Shown in pieces: positions 17,910 to 27,289 of a DNA stretch of 64,000 bases (position 1 is its first letter; the number at the start of each line of letters is the position of its first letter). The position numbers were made by a program, and so were the translations under genes. This DNA comes from Chitinophagaceae bacterium UBA1930. GTDB lineage: Bacteria > Bacteroidota > Bacteroidia > Chitinophagales > Chitinophagaceae. Under the pieces are notes generated by a model. It did not search any database, was not told where the DNA came from, and saw nothing but the letters and a program-made list of their open reading frames with translations. The stretch covers positions 310,001 to 374,000 of the forward strand of contig DDFK01000001.1 in assembly GCA_002337145.1 (NCBI GenBank). The letters are read 5' to 3'.

Positions 17910-19142
17910 ATGGTTAAAATAATTGCAATCGGTTTTCTGTTGGGTGCATCTGTTGCCTGCACCTCATCCCCGCAAACACAGGCAAATGCACGCATCAAAG
18001 ATTCACTAACAAACGAAATCAACGGAATATATCAGCAGGGGCAGTTCAATGGTTTTGCCGTTGCAATTGTAAATGCCAATGGCACATTGTACCAGCAAGG
18101 CTTTGGTTTTGCCGATGTAAAAGCAGCAAGACCATACACCCAAAACACCATCCAGAATATTGCTTCCATATCCAAGACTTTTGTGGGCATTGCATTATTG
18201 AAAGCACAGGAAATGGGCAAGCTGCAATTGGATGACCCCATTAATAAATACCTGCCGTTTAAAGTGGAGAACCCGTATTACCCAACAGCCGCCATTACCA
18301 TACGGCAATTGGCAACCCACACTTCTACCATTGTTGACAATGAATTTTATTTTTCGAAGGATTATTACCTGAAGCCTAATCAGGACCTTACGGGGTTGAA
18401 ACTGGTGTTTGATGATACACAGGTTTTCAACCCGTACGATTCGATAGTGCCATTGGGAACATTCTTGCAGCACATGCTTACCACAACAGGAAAGTGGTAC
18501 AAGAAGGAGGGCTTTTTGCAGAAGCAGCCTGGAGAGCAGTATGAATATTCCAATACGGCCACCACACTTGCAGCTTATATCATTGAACAGGCCACAGGCA
18601 TACCATTCAACCAGTTTACGGCTACTTATATATTGAAGCCTTTGCAAATGGATGCTTCAGGCTGGCGGTTTGAAGACGTTGATTTTTCCAACTATTCACA
18701 TCTGTACGAAAACCCAAAAGCAGAACTGCCTTTTTATTCCATGATTTCATATCCTGATGGAAATTTCATTACATCCATTCATGATTTAAGTAAGTACTTA
18801 ACCGAACTGATTAAAGGTTATGAAGGCAATGGCACTATACTTACCAAAGAAAGCTATTCGGAATTTTATAAACAGCAACTTAACAGCAGGCATTTTATAG
18901 AGCGTAACGAAAGCAACCCTTATAACGAATCGTTTAACGTGGGCATATTCATTGGGTTTGGCTATACAGGCTATATTGGTCATACCGGTGGTGACCCTGG
19001 CGTTTGTTCCATCATGTTTTTTGACCCCGTAACAAAAACCGGAAGGCTGTTGGTGATCAATACCAGCATCAATAACAAAGCGGGCAACGATGCATTTTAT
19101 GGTATCTGGAACAAGCTGGAGAAGTACCAAAGCAGGCTTTGA
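17910..19142 (+). CDS. Lipoprotein serine hydrolase of the beta-lactamase/class C PBP family
   Basis: 410 residues from MVKIIAIGFLLGASVAC, whose lipobox fixes the start; the frame opens 11 codons earlier. The catalytic SxxK is SISK in NIASISKTFVGIALL; the YxN motif is YSN in GEQYEYSNTATTLAAYI; the third box is HTGGDPG. This fold covers D-amino peptidases, esterases and beta-lactamase-like hydrolases, and the last motif HTGG is typical of esterase/peptidase members rather than true beta-lactamases. It should sit in the periplasm, membrane-anchored. Monocistronic, ended by the hairpin at 19171. Confidence 0.88.
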   Translation: MVKIIAIGFLLGASVACTSSPQTQANARIKDSLTNEINGIYQQGQFNGFAVAIVNANGTLYQQGFGFADVKAARPYTQNTIQNIASISKTFVGIALLKAQEMGKLQLDDPINKYLPFKVENPYYPTAAITIRQLATHTSTIVDNEFYFSKDYYLKPNQDLTGLKLVFDDTQVFNPYDSIVPLGTFLQHMLTTTGKWYKKEGFLQKQPGEQYEYSNTATTLAAYIIEQATGIPFNQFTATYILKPLQMDASGWRFEDVDFSNYSHLYENPKAELPFYSMISYPDGNFITSIHDLSKYLTELIKGYEGNGTILTKESYSEFYKQQLNSRHFIERNESNPYNESFNVGIFIGFGYTGYIGHTGGDPGVCSIMFFDPVTKTGRLLVINTSINNKAGNDAFYGIWNKLEKYQSRL

Positions 19143-19170
19143 ATTTAGAGCCATCAAACCATATATAAAA

Positions 19171-19204
19171 AAAGCAGTTCAATATTTGAACTGCTTTTTT
19201 TATA
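19171..19204. terminator. Bidirectional intrinsic terminator
   Basis: AAAGCAGTTCAA (19171-19182) pairs perfectly with TTGAACTGCTTT (19186-19197), loop TAT, with A-run before and T-run after. It serves the serine hydrolase on the plus strand and the E1 gene on the minus strand. Confidence 0.9.
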
Positions 19205-19220
19205 TATTCCTAAAGGCAAC

Positions 19221-21611
19221 CTATTCGTTTACCATTTGCCTGATTACACTGATGATTTCTTCTGCGTTTGGCTTACTGAAGTAGTCGCCATCGCTGCCAT
19301 AGCTTGGTCTGTGCGGCTTGGCCGATATGGTGCGTGGTGCCACATCCAACCACTTATAGCCGCCCTGCTGTTCCATAACATGCGTAAACATATAGGCAGT
19401 TGCACCGCCCGGCACATCTTCATCCACAAAAACAATACGGCTTGTTTTCTTTAGCGAATCCAGTATCTTATGGTGTATGTCAAAAGGCAGCAAGGTCTGC
19501 ACATCCACAATTTCGCAACTGATGTTTTCTTTTTCCAAACGTTCTGCCGCTTCGCCGATGATGCGTAGTGTGGAGCCGTAAGAAACAATGGTAATATCCG
19601 TTCCTTCCCTAACAATTTCGGGAACGCCAAATGGTATGGTATATTCCAATAGATTGGCCGGCAATTTTTCCTTTAGCCTGTACCCGTTCAGGCATTCAAT
19701 CACAATGCCGGGGTCATTGCCTTGCAGTAAGGTATTGTACATGCCTACTGCCTGCACCATGTTTCTTGGCACGCAAACATGCATGCCACGCAATGAATTT
19801 ACGATCATGCCCATTGGGCTGCCGCTATGCCATATACCTTCTAGCCTGTGCCCTCGTGTACGTATGATTAACGGGCAGCTCTGTATGCCCCTCGTCCTGA
19901 AATGTGTGGTGGCCACATCGTCGCTCAAAGGTTGCAGGCCATACAATAAATAGTCCAGGTACTGTATTTCGGTAATGGGCCGCAGGCCACGCAAGGCCAT
20001 GCCAATGCCTTGCCCTACAATTGTCAGTTCACGTATGCCTGCATCAAAAATCCTGTTCTTGCCATGCTTTTCCTGCAGGCCGGAGAAGCCCTGGTTCACA
20101 TCGCCAATAAATCCAACGTCTTCGCCAAAAGCAAATACTTTGGGTTCGTTGGCAAACAGTGTATCAAAATATTTGTTGAGTACTTCGTAGCCATTTACGG
20201 TAGCGGCATCAAATGGTATAAAGGGTTTTGTTTCCTCCACCTTCAAGGCACTTTTCTTTCCTTGGTTGTACAGGTGCGAGTTGTACAGTTTTTTATTCTC
20301 GTTGCACAGTTCGTCGTAATAGAATTTCAGGTCCTCCGCCGATGGTGACTGAGGAGCTGCTTCCATTGCAATGGCCAGGGTACGCAACACATCCCTACGC
20401 ATGGGCTCACGGTTGTTGTCCAATTCGGTGGCTAGTTGCTGTAAAGAGTTGTAAAGGTCAAAGTCATTTACCATCATGCCTTTAATCAGTTCCACGGTTT
20501 GTGCCACCTGTTCCCTAATGGGTTGCAGGTAGCTTTCCCATGCCTTATTCTTGCCTTGCTTAACGGTTTCTTTTACCTCGTCCAGAATATTGTCCAGTTC
20601 GCCTTCGGTTGCAATGTTGTTGGCAACCAGCCATTCACGCATTTTTTTTACGCAGTCCCATTCACGTTCCCATTCCAAACGTTCTGGTGTCTTGTAACGT
20701 TCGTGGCTGCCCGAAGTGGAGTGGCCCTGCGGCTGCGTCACTTCCTCAATATGGAAAACAGCCGGCACATGCGTTTCACGCATCTTTTGCAGGGCTTCTT
20801 CAAACACTTCGCACATGCCTGCATAATCCCATGCTTTTACACGGTAAATATTGATACCATTGGTGTGGTCATTTTTTTCAAACCCTTTTAATGCCGCACT
20901 AATGGATGCTTTTGTGGTCTGGTGCTCTTTGGGCACCGAGATGCCATACCCATCGTCATATACAAACACGGCTAACGGCACTTGTAGCACACCGGCCGCA
21001 TTAATGGTTTCCCAAAAATGGCCTTCGCTGGTGCTTGCATCGCCAATGGTGCAGAAGCATATCTCATTGCCGTTGTGCGACAGTTCATCAAACTGTTGCA
21101 ATTGTGGCGTATTGCGGAAACATTTACTGGCAAAAGCCAGTCCAAGGCCACGTACCATTTGCCCCGCAGTTGGGGCTATGTCAGAAGAAATATTTTTACG
21201 GTTGGCAAGGTCAAGCCAATTGCCATTGTCATCAACCAGCTTTGTAGCAAAATGGCTAACCATTTGTCTGCCGCCGCTAAAGGGATCGTTACCTTCAACC
21301 GGGTCGGCGTAAAGCTGTGCAAAAAACTGCTCCACGCTGGCAAGTCCGCTAGCAAACATAAAAGTCTGGTCACGGTAATAACCGCTCCTGAAATCCCCAG
21401 GTTTAAAGAACTTGGCAATGGCTATCTGGGCAAGTTCCTTTCCATCACCAAAAATGCCGAATTTCGCTTTTCCGGTCAGTACCTCACGCCTGCCAAGCAA
21501 ACTGACTTCACGGCTTAAAACAGCAATCTGGTAATCATGCAACACAGCAGCCCTGAAACCTTCGTATGAAAGCATATCGTTGGTATATTCCATGGTAATC
21601 GTTTGTTCCAT
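19221..21611 (-). CDS. 2-oxoacid dehydrogenase E1, alpha and beta subunits fused
   Basis: 796 residues that join an E1 alpha part (about 1-400) and an E1 beta part (about 455-796). The alpha part shows FRSGYYRDQTFMFASGL and a thiamine diphosphate motif starting GDASTSEGHFWETINAAG, with YDDGYGISVP after it. The beta part shows FGEDVGFIGDVNQGFSGLQEKHG and PGGATAYMFTHVME. It decarboxylates a 2-oxoacid (branched-chain oxoacids or pyruvate) and passes the acyl group to lipoyl E2. The fusion is common in Bacteroidota branched-chain enzymes. E2 and E3 are not adjacent. No neighbour shares its strand closely. Confidence 0.9.
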   Translation of the reverse strand: MEQTITMEYTNDMLSYEGFRAAVLHDYQIAVLSREVSLLGRREVLTGKAKFGIFGDGKELAQIAIAKFFKPGDFRSGYYRDQTFMFASGLASVEQFFAQLYADPVEGNDPFSGGRQMVSHFATKLVDDNGNWLDLANRKNISSDIAPTAGQMVRGLGLAFASKCFRNTPQLQQFDELSHNGNEICFCTIGDASTSEGHFWETINAAGVLQVPLAVFVYDDGYGISVPKEHQTTKASISAALKGFEKNDHTNGINIYRVKAWDYAGMCEVFEEALQKMRETHVPAVFHIEEVTQPQGHSTSGSHERYKTPERLEWEREWDCVKKMREWLVANNIATEGELDNILDEVKETVKQGKNKAWESYLQPIREQVAQTVELIKGMMVNDFDLYNSLQQLATELDNNREPMRRDVLRTLAIAMEAAPQSPSAEDLKFYYDELCNENKKLYNSHLYNQGKKSALKVEETKPFIPFDAATVNGYEVLNKYFDTLFANEPKVFAFGEDVGFIGDVNQGFSGLQEKHGKNRIFDAGIRELTIVGQGIGMALRGLRPITEIQYLDYLLYGLQPLSDDVATTHFRTRGIQSCPLIIRTRGHRLEGIWHSGSPMGMIVNSLRGMHVCVPRNMVQAVGMYNTLLQGNDPGIVIECLNGYRLKEKLPANLLEYTIPFGVPEIVREGTDITIVSYGSTLRIIGEAAERLEKENISCEIVDVQTLLPFDIHHKILDSLKKTSRIVFVDEDVPGGATAYMFTHVMEQQGGYKWLDVAPRTISAKPHRPSYGSDGDYFSKPNAEEIISVIRQMVNE

Positions 21612-21857
21612 TTAACAAATGTAGCAATTAGGTTTTCATTGTTTTCCAGAAAAAAAAGCTGTGGAAAGAATTTCTTTAGGCTTGTATTCCATTCTTTCAA
21701 TAATTTTAATTGCTAAAAGTTCCGATTCAAAAGTCATAAATGGTTTTTTAGTCTTAATATTCACTTAAAAACCGGAAATGGCATGAATTTAGCCGATTGA
21801 TTACTCGTTTAAACAGCAATTATCAATATTTTTACTTCCTAAAAAAGAAAATTAAAC

Positions 21858-22364
21858 ATGAAGAAGTTTACTCTTATTGCCGCAAGTTTTTTGATGACTT
21901 ACATGGCACAGGCTCAAACACAAACAACAAAACCAGCCAGCTCTGCACCAGTAGTTACAACACCTACTACTGCACAGATTGAACCTAAGGATATAACAAA
22001 AACCCTTGAATTCAAGAATGCCGATTATGATTTTGGCAAGATACCACACGGCAAACAAGCTGAATACGAATTGACCATCAAAAACATCAGCCGCGATTCA
22101 GTAACATTGGACAGGGTACAAGTAGGTTGCGGTTGCACTACACCTAAATACGATGCAAACAAAAAATTCGGTCCAGGCGAATCCATAAAAGTAACATTGG
22201 GTTTCAATGGTAGCTCAGAAGGTGCTTTTACCAAGTTTGCTACCATTTTCTTTAGCGATGGTATGCAGAAACAAGTAACCTTTAAAGGCGAAACTTACAA
22301 AACACCAGATACATCTGCACCTGCAAATGCACCGCTTCAAAAAATGAAAGCAGGTACTAATTAA
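21858..22364 (+). CDS. Secreted DUF1573 protein
   Basis: 168 residues with a signal peptide (MKKFTLIAASFLMTYMAQAQ), a Thr/Pro-rich linker and one DUF1573 immunoglobulin-like domain. The family signature is VGCGCTTPKYDANKKFGPGES, with KNISRDSVTLDRVQ before it. It lies 29 bp before a second DUF1573 gene, and the two are likely duplicates in one operon. Function of this widespread Bacteroidota family is unknown; the fold resembles ASH/HYDIN-type beta domains that bind other proteins. The gene is preceded by an AT-rich 246-bp gap. Confidence 0.85.
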   Translation: MKKFTLIAASFLMTYMAQAQTQTTKPASSAPVVTTPTTAQIEPKDITKTLEFKNADYDFGKIPHGKQAEYELTIKNISRDSVTLDRVQVGCGCTTPKYDANKKFGPGESIKVTLGFNGSSEGAFTKFATIFFSDGMQKQVTFKGETYKTPDTSAPANAPLQKMKAGTN

Positions 22365-22393
22365 TTTCAATCAATCACATTCAACTATTTCTT

Positions 22394-22801
22394 ATGAAAC
22401 ATTTATTGGTCGTACTTTTTGCATTGGCTACTTTATCCGTAGCAGCACAAAGTTCAGCAGAATTTAAAGAAAGCAAGCACAGCTTTGGCAAAATCAAACA
22501 GAACATACCTGCCAGTTATGTATTTACTTTTAAGAATGTAAGTGGCAAACCATTGGTAGTGGAAAGTGCAGTGGCCGGTTGTGGCTGCACAACACCTGAA
22601 TACCCCAAGCAACCCATTGCTAAGGGCAAGGACGGCACCATTAAGGTTACTTACAATGCAGCCAACCCAGGTACATTTACAAAAGATGTTACTGTAAAAT
22701 TTGTTGGTGTACAGCAGCCTGTGGTACTTACCATTGATGGCGAAGTAATTACAGAAACCAAGCCTGCTACCCCACAAAAAGTAGAAGCAACAAAAGAATA
22801 A
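22394..22801 (+). CDS. Secreted DUF1573 protein (second copy)
   Basis: 135 residues: signal peptide MKHLLVVLFALATLSVAAQ and one DUF1573 domain with the signature VAGCGCTTPEYPKQPIAKGKDG. It is shorter than its neighbour because it lacks the Thr/Pro linker. The tail is Thr/Lys-rich. The shared KNVSGKPLVVESAVAGCGCT / KNISRDSVTLDRVQVGCGCT pattern points to a tandem duplication. It is the last gene before the terminator at 22823. No activity is known. Confidence 0.85.
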   Translation: MKHLLVVLFALATLSVAAQSSAEFKESKHSFGKIKQNIPASYVFTFKNVSGKPLVVESAVAGCGCTTPEYPKQPIAKGKDGTIKVTYNAANPGTFTKDVTVKFVGVQQPVVLTIDGEVITETKPATPQKVEATKE

Positions 22802-22822
22802 GTTTATCTTCTTTAGCATACA

Positions 22823-22851
22823 AACCGCAACCCATACAGTTGCGGTTTTTT
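22823..22851 (+). terminator. Intrinsic terminator after the DUF1573 pair
   Basis: AACCGCAA (22823-22830) pairs with TTGCGGTT (22840-22847) around a 9-nt loop, followed by six T. It overlaps the start region of the next gene's promoter. Confidence 0.85.
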
Positions 22852-22853
22852 GT

Positions 22854-22884
22854 TTTGTGTGCTATTGTTGCAAAACTATCTTTG
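22854..22884 (+). promoter_or_regulatory. Bacteroidota-type promoter of the aminotransferase gene
   Basis: TTTG at 22854-22857, a 19-bp spacer and TATCTTTG at 22877-22884 fit the TTTG-N19-TAnnTTTG consensus. Transcription would start about 4-7 bases on, at or next to the ATG at 22889, which implies a leaderless or nearly leaderless mRNA. Confidence 0.65.
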
Positions 22885-22888
22885 CCTT

Positions 22889-24085
22889 ATGTTACAAATA
22901 AGCAAACGTGGCGAGAACATGCCCGCCTCCCCTATCAGAAAATTGGTGCCGTATGCAGAAGCTGCAAAAAAAAGAGGCACCAAAGTGTATCACCTGAATA
23001 TTGGCCAGCCCGATATTGAAACACCCAAAGAAGTAAGGGATGCCATACACAATGCCGACTTTAAGATATTGGAATACACGCACAGTGCAGGTTTGGAAAG
23101 CTACCGCAAAAAACTGTCGGGCTATTACCATAGTGTTGGCATCAATGTGGACTATAACCAGATTATTGTAACAACAGGTGGCAGCGAGGCCATACTGTTT
23201 GGTTTTATGGCTTGCCTGGACCCAGGCGATGAAGTGATTATACCCGAACCCTTTTATGCAAACTATAACGGCTTTGCCATTGCTGCTGGCATTCATGTAG
23301 TAGCCGTAACCTCTACCATTGAAAGCGGTTTTGCTTTGCCACCCATAGAGGAGTTTGAGAAAAAGATTACTGCCAAAACAAAGGCAATCGTAATCTGCAA
23401 TCCTAACAACCCTACCGGCTATAATTATAGCGAAAAGGAAATGGAGGAACTGAAAGCAATTATATTGAAACACAACTTATATCTTTTTGCAGACGAAGCC
23501 TACCGTGAATTTACCTACGAAGGCAAACAGTTTAGTGCCATGCATTTAACAGGTGTGGATGACCATGTGGTGTTGATGGATACCATTAGTAAAAGGTACA
23601 GTGCATGTGGGGCAAGGATTGGGGCTTTTGTAACAAAGAACAAGGACCTGCTGGATGCTACCATGAAGTTTGCCCAAATGCGTTTGTGTAGCCCTTACCT
23701 AGAGCAGTTGGCCGGTGAAGCTGCCATAGACTTGCCACCCGATTATTTTGATGTGACCAAAGCAGAATACCAAAACAGGCGTGACCTGATTGTACAAAGA
23801 CTGAACGCTATGGAAGGTGTGTATTGCCCCAACCCTGGGGGTGCCTTTTATGCCATGGCAAAACTGCCCATTGATGATAGCGACAAATTCTGCCAATGGT
23901 TACTGGAAAGCTTTAACCACAATAACGAAACAGTAATGCTGGCACCTGCAACCGGCTTTTATGGAACAGCAGGCCTTGGCAGGCAAGAAGTACGTTTGGC
24001 CTATGTGCTTAACCTTACTGCCATTAACAGTGCCATGGACTGTTTGGAAGCAGCATTGAAAATTTACCCAGGAAGGATAGTGTAA
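22889..24085 (+). CDS. Class I/II PLP-dependent aminotransferase (aspartate-type fold I)
   Basis: 398 residues from MLQISKRGENMPASPIRKL; the 13 extra upstream codons overlap the promoter and are discarded. Family stretches are VYHLNIGQPDIETP, ITTGGSEAILFGFMACLDPGDEV, CNPNNPTGYNYSEKEME, ADEAYREFTYEGK and the PLP lysine in TISKRYSACGARIG. It moves amino groups between an amino acid and a 2-oxoacid in the cytosol; the substrate (aspartate, aromatic or other) cannot be settled. An alternative start, Met at 22919, would give a 30-base leader. Monocistronic, ended by the hairpin at 24100. Confidence 0.9.
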   Translation: MLQISKRGENMPASPIRKLVPYAEAAKKRGTKVYHLNIGQPDIETPKEVRDAIHNADFKILEYTHSAGLESYRKKLSGYYHSVGINVDYNQIIVTTGGSEAILFGFMACLDPGDEVIIPEPFYANYNGFAIAAGIHVVAVTSTIESGFALPPIEEFEKKITAKTKAIVICNPNNPTGYNYSEKEMEELKAIILKHNLYLFADEAYREFTYEGKQFSAMHLTGVDDHVVLMDTISKRYSACGARIGAFVTKNKDLLDATMKFAQMRLCSPYLEQLAGEAAIDLPPDYFDVTKAEYQNRRDLIVQRLNAMEGVYCPNPGGAFYAMAKLPIDDSDKFCQWLLESFNHNNETVMLAPATGFYGTAGLGRQEVRLAYVLNLTAINSAMDCLEAALKIYPGRIV

Positions 24086-24099
24086 TGATTTTGCGATGC

Positions 24100-24146
24100 A
24101 ATAAATAAAAGGTCCGCTGGTTACACCAGCGGACCTTTTATTTATT
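24100..24146. terminator. Bidirectional terminator with a perfect 21-bp stem
   Basis: The arms 24100-24120 and 24126-24146 are exact inverse complements with a 5-nt loop (TTACA); the core is GGTCCGCTGG/CCAGCGGACC flanked by A- and T-rich tracts. The right arm includes the stop codon of the minus-strand gene at 24142. Confidence 0.92.
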
Positions 24147-24555
24147 CTTTGGGTGGTACAGGCGGCGGTTGGTTGCCATCCTTTCTTTCGGGATGTTTGG
24201 GCCTCAATGTTTTCTCAACTTCAATATATTGTTTGTACTGTTCTTCAGTTAAGGCTGCTTTTATTTTTGCATCTCTTTCCTGCGAAAGCCTATCTGCATC
24301 TTCCTTTTTTACAGGCGGGGGTGGTGGAGGCGGTGGGTCCTTGGGTCTTAGTTTGTCCATCTTAACAAAGAAATCCTTGTATGCTGCTTCTACAGCCTTT
24401 GCCTGTGCATCGTTCAATTGTATCTTTTTGCTCAGTCCGTCATGTACTTTTTTAATCCGCTCTTCAATGGTAGGTGGTTTTGGCGGCTGTGGTGTCTGTG
24501 CTTGTATGCTATGGCCGCAAACAAAAGCTGCTGCCACAAAAAATAGTTTTTTCAT
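24142..24555 (-). CDS. Secreted proline-rich protein, Spy/CpxP-like (LTxxQ-type helices)
   Basis: 137 residues: signal peptide MKKLFFVAAAFVCGHSIQAQ, then charged helices with LxxxQ-type turns (IQLNDAQAKAVEAAYKDF, AALTEEQYKQYIEVEKTLRP) as in periplasmic Spy/CpxP-like proteins. Proline tracts interrupt it: PQPPKPP early, a run of eight Pro after KDP in the middle, and PPPVPPKE at the end. The eight-Pro run would need EF-P for smooth translation. Periplasmic chaperone-like function is inference from the helical pattern. The stop lies within the terminator stem at 24100-24146. Confidence 0.75.
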   Translation of the reverse strand: MKKLFFVAAAFVCGHSIQAQTPQPPKPPTIEERIKKVHDGLSKKIQLNDAQAKAVEAAYKDFFVKMDKLRPKDPPPPPPPPVKKEDADRLSQERDAKIKAALTEEQYKQYIEVEKTLRPKHPERKDGNQPPPVPPKE

Positions 24556-24722
24556 TGCTGTTTCAGTTTAATGTATGTGTATATGATGAAGGACGCCTTT
24601 GTGTATTGGATGCCATAACCTGTTCAAAACCTTCGCCCATGCAACAAAATCCAAAAAATTACATCAATGGCTGCTCCGCTTTCATCTTTGTATGTACTTT
24701 CCGAGCCTAAAACTACATTGCT

Positions 24723-27245
24723 ATGCGAAAGGTATTTCTGTCACTGTTCATGCTACTGTCAATTGTTGTAACTGCACAGCAAAAGGCCAATTACCAATTG
24801 GCTGCACGCTTCTCGCCCAAGAAACTGGAGAAGCTGATTTTTTCACTGAACGTTGACCCGCATTGGTTAAAGAAAAGCGACCGTTTCTGGTACACGTACG
24901 AAACAAGTGAGGGCAAGAAATGGTATATCGTTGATCCTGCCAAGGCAGAAAAAAAACTGCTTTTTGACAACGAGAAACTGGCCATGCAAATAACAAGGAT
25001 TGTGAAAGACCCTTTTGATGCACAGCACCTAGGGCTGGACAGTATGCGTTTTATTAAGGATGAAAACTGGATACAGTTTGAAGTGAAAAGCACCCAGGAA
25101 GTTGAAAAGAAGGACACTGCTGCAAAAAAAGAAAAAGATGCCAAAACAGTGAAAGAAAAGAAAACCTTCTTCTTTGAATACAATATCAATACCAACGAAC
25201 TGGTGGAGCTGACAGATTTTAAAAAGCCCAAACGCAAACCAAGCTGGGCAAGCATTTCGCCCGATGGCAATACCATTGTGTTTGGCAAGAATTACAACCT
25301 TTGGTACATGGACAAAGTCAATTACGAAAAGGCTTTGAAGAACGAGGACGACAGTACCATTGTGCAGACACAGCTAACAACAGATGGCGTGGAAAATTAT
25401 GCGTACCATGGCGATGGTGCTTTTGGCGGTGGTGGCGAAACCAATGTTGACAAAGAGAAAAACAAGAACAAACGCAAAGCAGCAATATTGTATTGGAGCG
25501 AAGACTCCAAGCATTTTACCATGGTAAGAAGTGATGTACGGAAAGTAAAGGACTTATGGGTAATTAACAGCATTGCAGACCCACGCCCCACTTTGGAAAC
25601 CTACAAATATTGGATGCCGGGCGAAAAGGAAAGTCCAACAGATCATTTGTTGGTATTTGACATGCCCAATAAAACACAAAAGGAAATCAATACCGAGCTG
25701 TTTAAAGATCAGGACATCAATATATGGGGCAAGCCGAATATGGCTAATACAAGGGATGATGATTGGCGTGCAACGTTTTGGTTGGGCACCAATGACAGGT
25801 TCTATATTTCCCGTACAAGTCGCGACCTGAAACGCATTGACCAATGTGCAGTAGACATCAACACTGGAACTGTGAAAGCCGTAATTGAAGAGCGTTTGAA
25901 TACCTATGTGGAAATAAGGAAACTGGGCCTGGTAAATGGTGGCAAGGAATTGATTGAATGGAGCGAGCAGGATGGCTGGGCACATTTTTATTTGTATGAT
26001 GAAAATGGCAAGCTCAAGAACCAGATAACAACCGGTGCATGGCATTGCGAAGACATTGCTGCCATTGATGAAAAGAAACGTGTACTGTATTTTTATGCAA
26101 ACGGCAGGGAAAGCATTGATGCAGATGCAAAAGGCAAAACAGTAAAAGCAAGTGCCGATAAGGAAGACCCTTATTACCTGCATTTGTATAAAGTGAATTT
26201 TGATGGTTCAGGTTTGCAGTTGCTGAATGCAGGCAATTACGACCATAACAGTAGCATCAACGATGCCAACACTTATTTTGTAGATAATTTTTCGAGGGTG
26301 AACACCACGCCACAATCTGTTCTGTACAATGCCGATGGCAAGAAGATTATGGACCTTGAAACAGCAGACTTAAGCTCGTTGATGGCAGCAGGCTATAAGT
26401 TTCCAGAAACATTCAAAGTAAAGGCAGACGATGGCATTACGGATATTTATGGTGTATTGTACAAGCCATTTGATTTTGATGCTACCAAGAAATACCCCAT
26501 CATAGAATATGTTTATCCGGGCCCACAAACAGAAGCCGTGAACAAAAGTTTCAGCAAAGGCATGGACAGGGTTGACAGGCTTGCACAGCTTGGCTTTATC
26601 GTGGTTACCATGAGCAACCGTGGCGGTCACCCTAGCAGAAGTAAATGGTACCACAATTATGGCTATGGCAATTTGCGTGACTATGGCTTGGCAGACAAGA
26701 AAGCTGCCATAGAACAGTTGGCAGACAGGTACCCGTTTATAGACATCAACAAAGTGGGCATACATGGCCATAGCGGTGGAGGTTTTATGAGCACTGCTGC
26801 CATGCTGGTTTATCCTGACTTTTTTAAAGTGGCGGTAAGCAATGCGGGTAATCATGACAATAGCATCTACAACCGTTGGTGGAGCGAGAAGCATCATGGT
26901 GTAAAAGAAAGTATCAGCGAAAAAGGCGATACCAGTTTTGCCTATGCCATTGACAAGAACCCTGATATTGCCAAAAACCTAAAAGGAAGGCTGATGCTGA
27001 TTCATGGCGAAATTGACAACAATGTGCATCCTGCCAATACCATGCGTGTAGTGAATGCCTTGATAAAAGCAAACAAGCGTTTTGACATGTTGATACTGCC
27101 CACACAACGACATGGCTTTGGCGACATGACAGAAACCTGGTTCTGGAGAACAGCCGATTATTTTAGCCGTTGGTTAATGGGCGATACAACCGAACGTAGT
27201 GTGGATATTGATGAGATGAACAAAGAAATAGAGAAGAAAAAATAA
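24723..27245 (+). CDS. Secreted S9 family prolyl-type peptidase (DPP4-like)
   Basis: 840 residues: signal peptide MRKVFLSLFMLLSIVVTAQ, a beta-propeller N-terminal region, and an alpha/beta-hydrolase C-terminus. The nucleophile is Ser684 in HGHSGGGFMSTAAML; the acid is in MLIHGEIDNNVHPANT and the His in PTQRHGFGDM. S9 peptidases cut short peptides, often after Pro. In the propeller there is a Lys-rich low-complexity stretch (EVEKKDTAAKKEKDAKTVKE) and a Gly-rich loop. The active-site context GHSGGG differs from the classic DPP4 GWSYGG, so specificity may differ. Acts in the periplasm. Ended by the hairpin at 27251. Confidence 0.93.
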   Translation: MRKVFLSLFMLLSIVVTAQQKANYQLAARFSPKKLEKLIFSLNVDPHWLKKSDRFWYTYETSEGKKWYIVDPAKAEKKLLFDNEKLAMQITRIVKDPFDAQHLGLDSMRFIKDENWIQFEVKSTQEVEKKDTAAKKEKDAKTVKEKKTFFFEYNINTNELVELTDFKKPKRKPSWASISPDGNTIVFGKNYNLWYMDKVNYEKALKNEDDSTIVQTQLTTDGVENYAYHGDGAFGGGGETNVDKEKNKNKRKAAILYWSEDSKHFTMVRSDVRKVKDLWVINSIADPRPTLETYKYWMPGEKESPTDHLLVFDMPNKTQKEINTELFKDQDINIWGKPNMANTRDDDWRATFWLGTNDRFYISRTSRDLKRIDQCAVDINTGTVKAVIEERLNTYVEIRKLGLVNGGKELIEWSEQDGWAHFYLYDENGKLKNQITTGAWHCEDIAAIDEKKRVLYFYANGRESIDADAKGKTVKASADKEDPYYLHLYKVNFDGSGLQLLNAGNYDHNSSINDANTYFVDNFSRVNTTPQSVLYNADGKKIMDLETADLSSLMAAGYKFPETFKVKADDGITDIYGVLYKPFDFDATKKYPIIEYVYPGPQTEAVNKSFSKGMDRVDRLAQLGFIVVTMSNRGGHPSRSKWYHNYGYGNLRDYGLADKKAAIEQLADRYPFIDINKVGIHGHSGGGFMSTAAMLVYPDFFKVAVSNAGNHDNSIYNRWWSEKHHGVKESISEKGDTSFAYAIDKNPDIAKNLKGRLMLIHGEIDNNVHPANTMRVVNALIKANKRFDMLILPTQRHGFGDMTETWFWRTADYFSRWLMGDTTERSVDIDEMNKEIEKKK

Positions 27246-27250
27246 TCCAT

Positions 27251-27281
27251 AAAAAGGCCACAATAAGATTGTGGCCTTTTT
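27251..27281. terminator. Bidirectional intrinsic terminator
   Basis: AAAAAGGCCACAAT (27251-27264) pairs exactly with ATTGTGGCCTTTTT (27268-27281), loop AAG. It separates the convergent S9 peptidase and methyltransferase genes and suits both strands. Confidence 0.92.
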
Positions 27282-27289
27282 ATTTGAAA

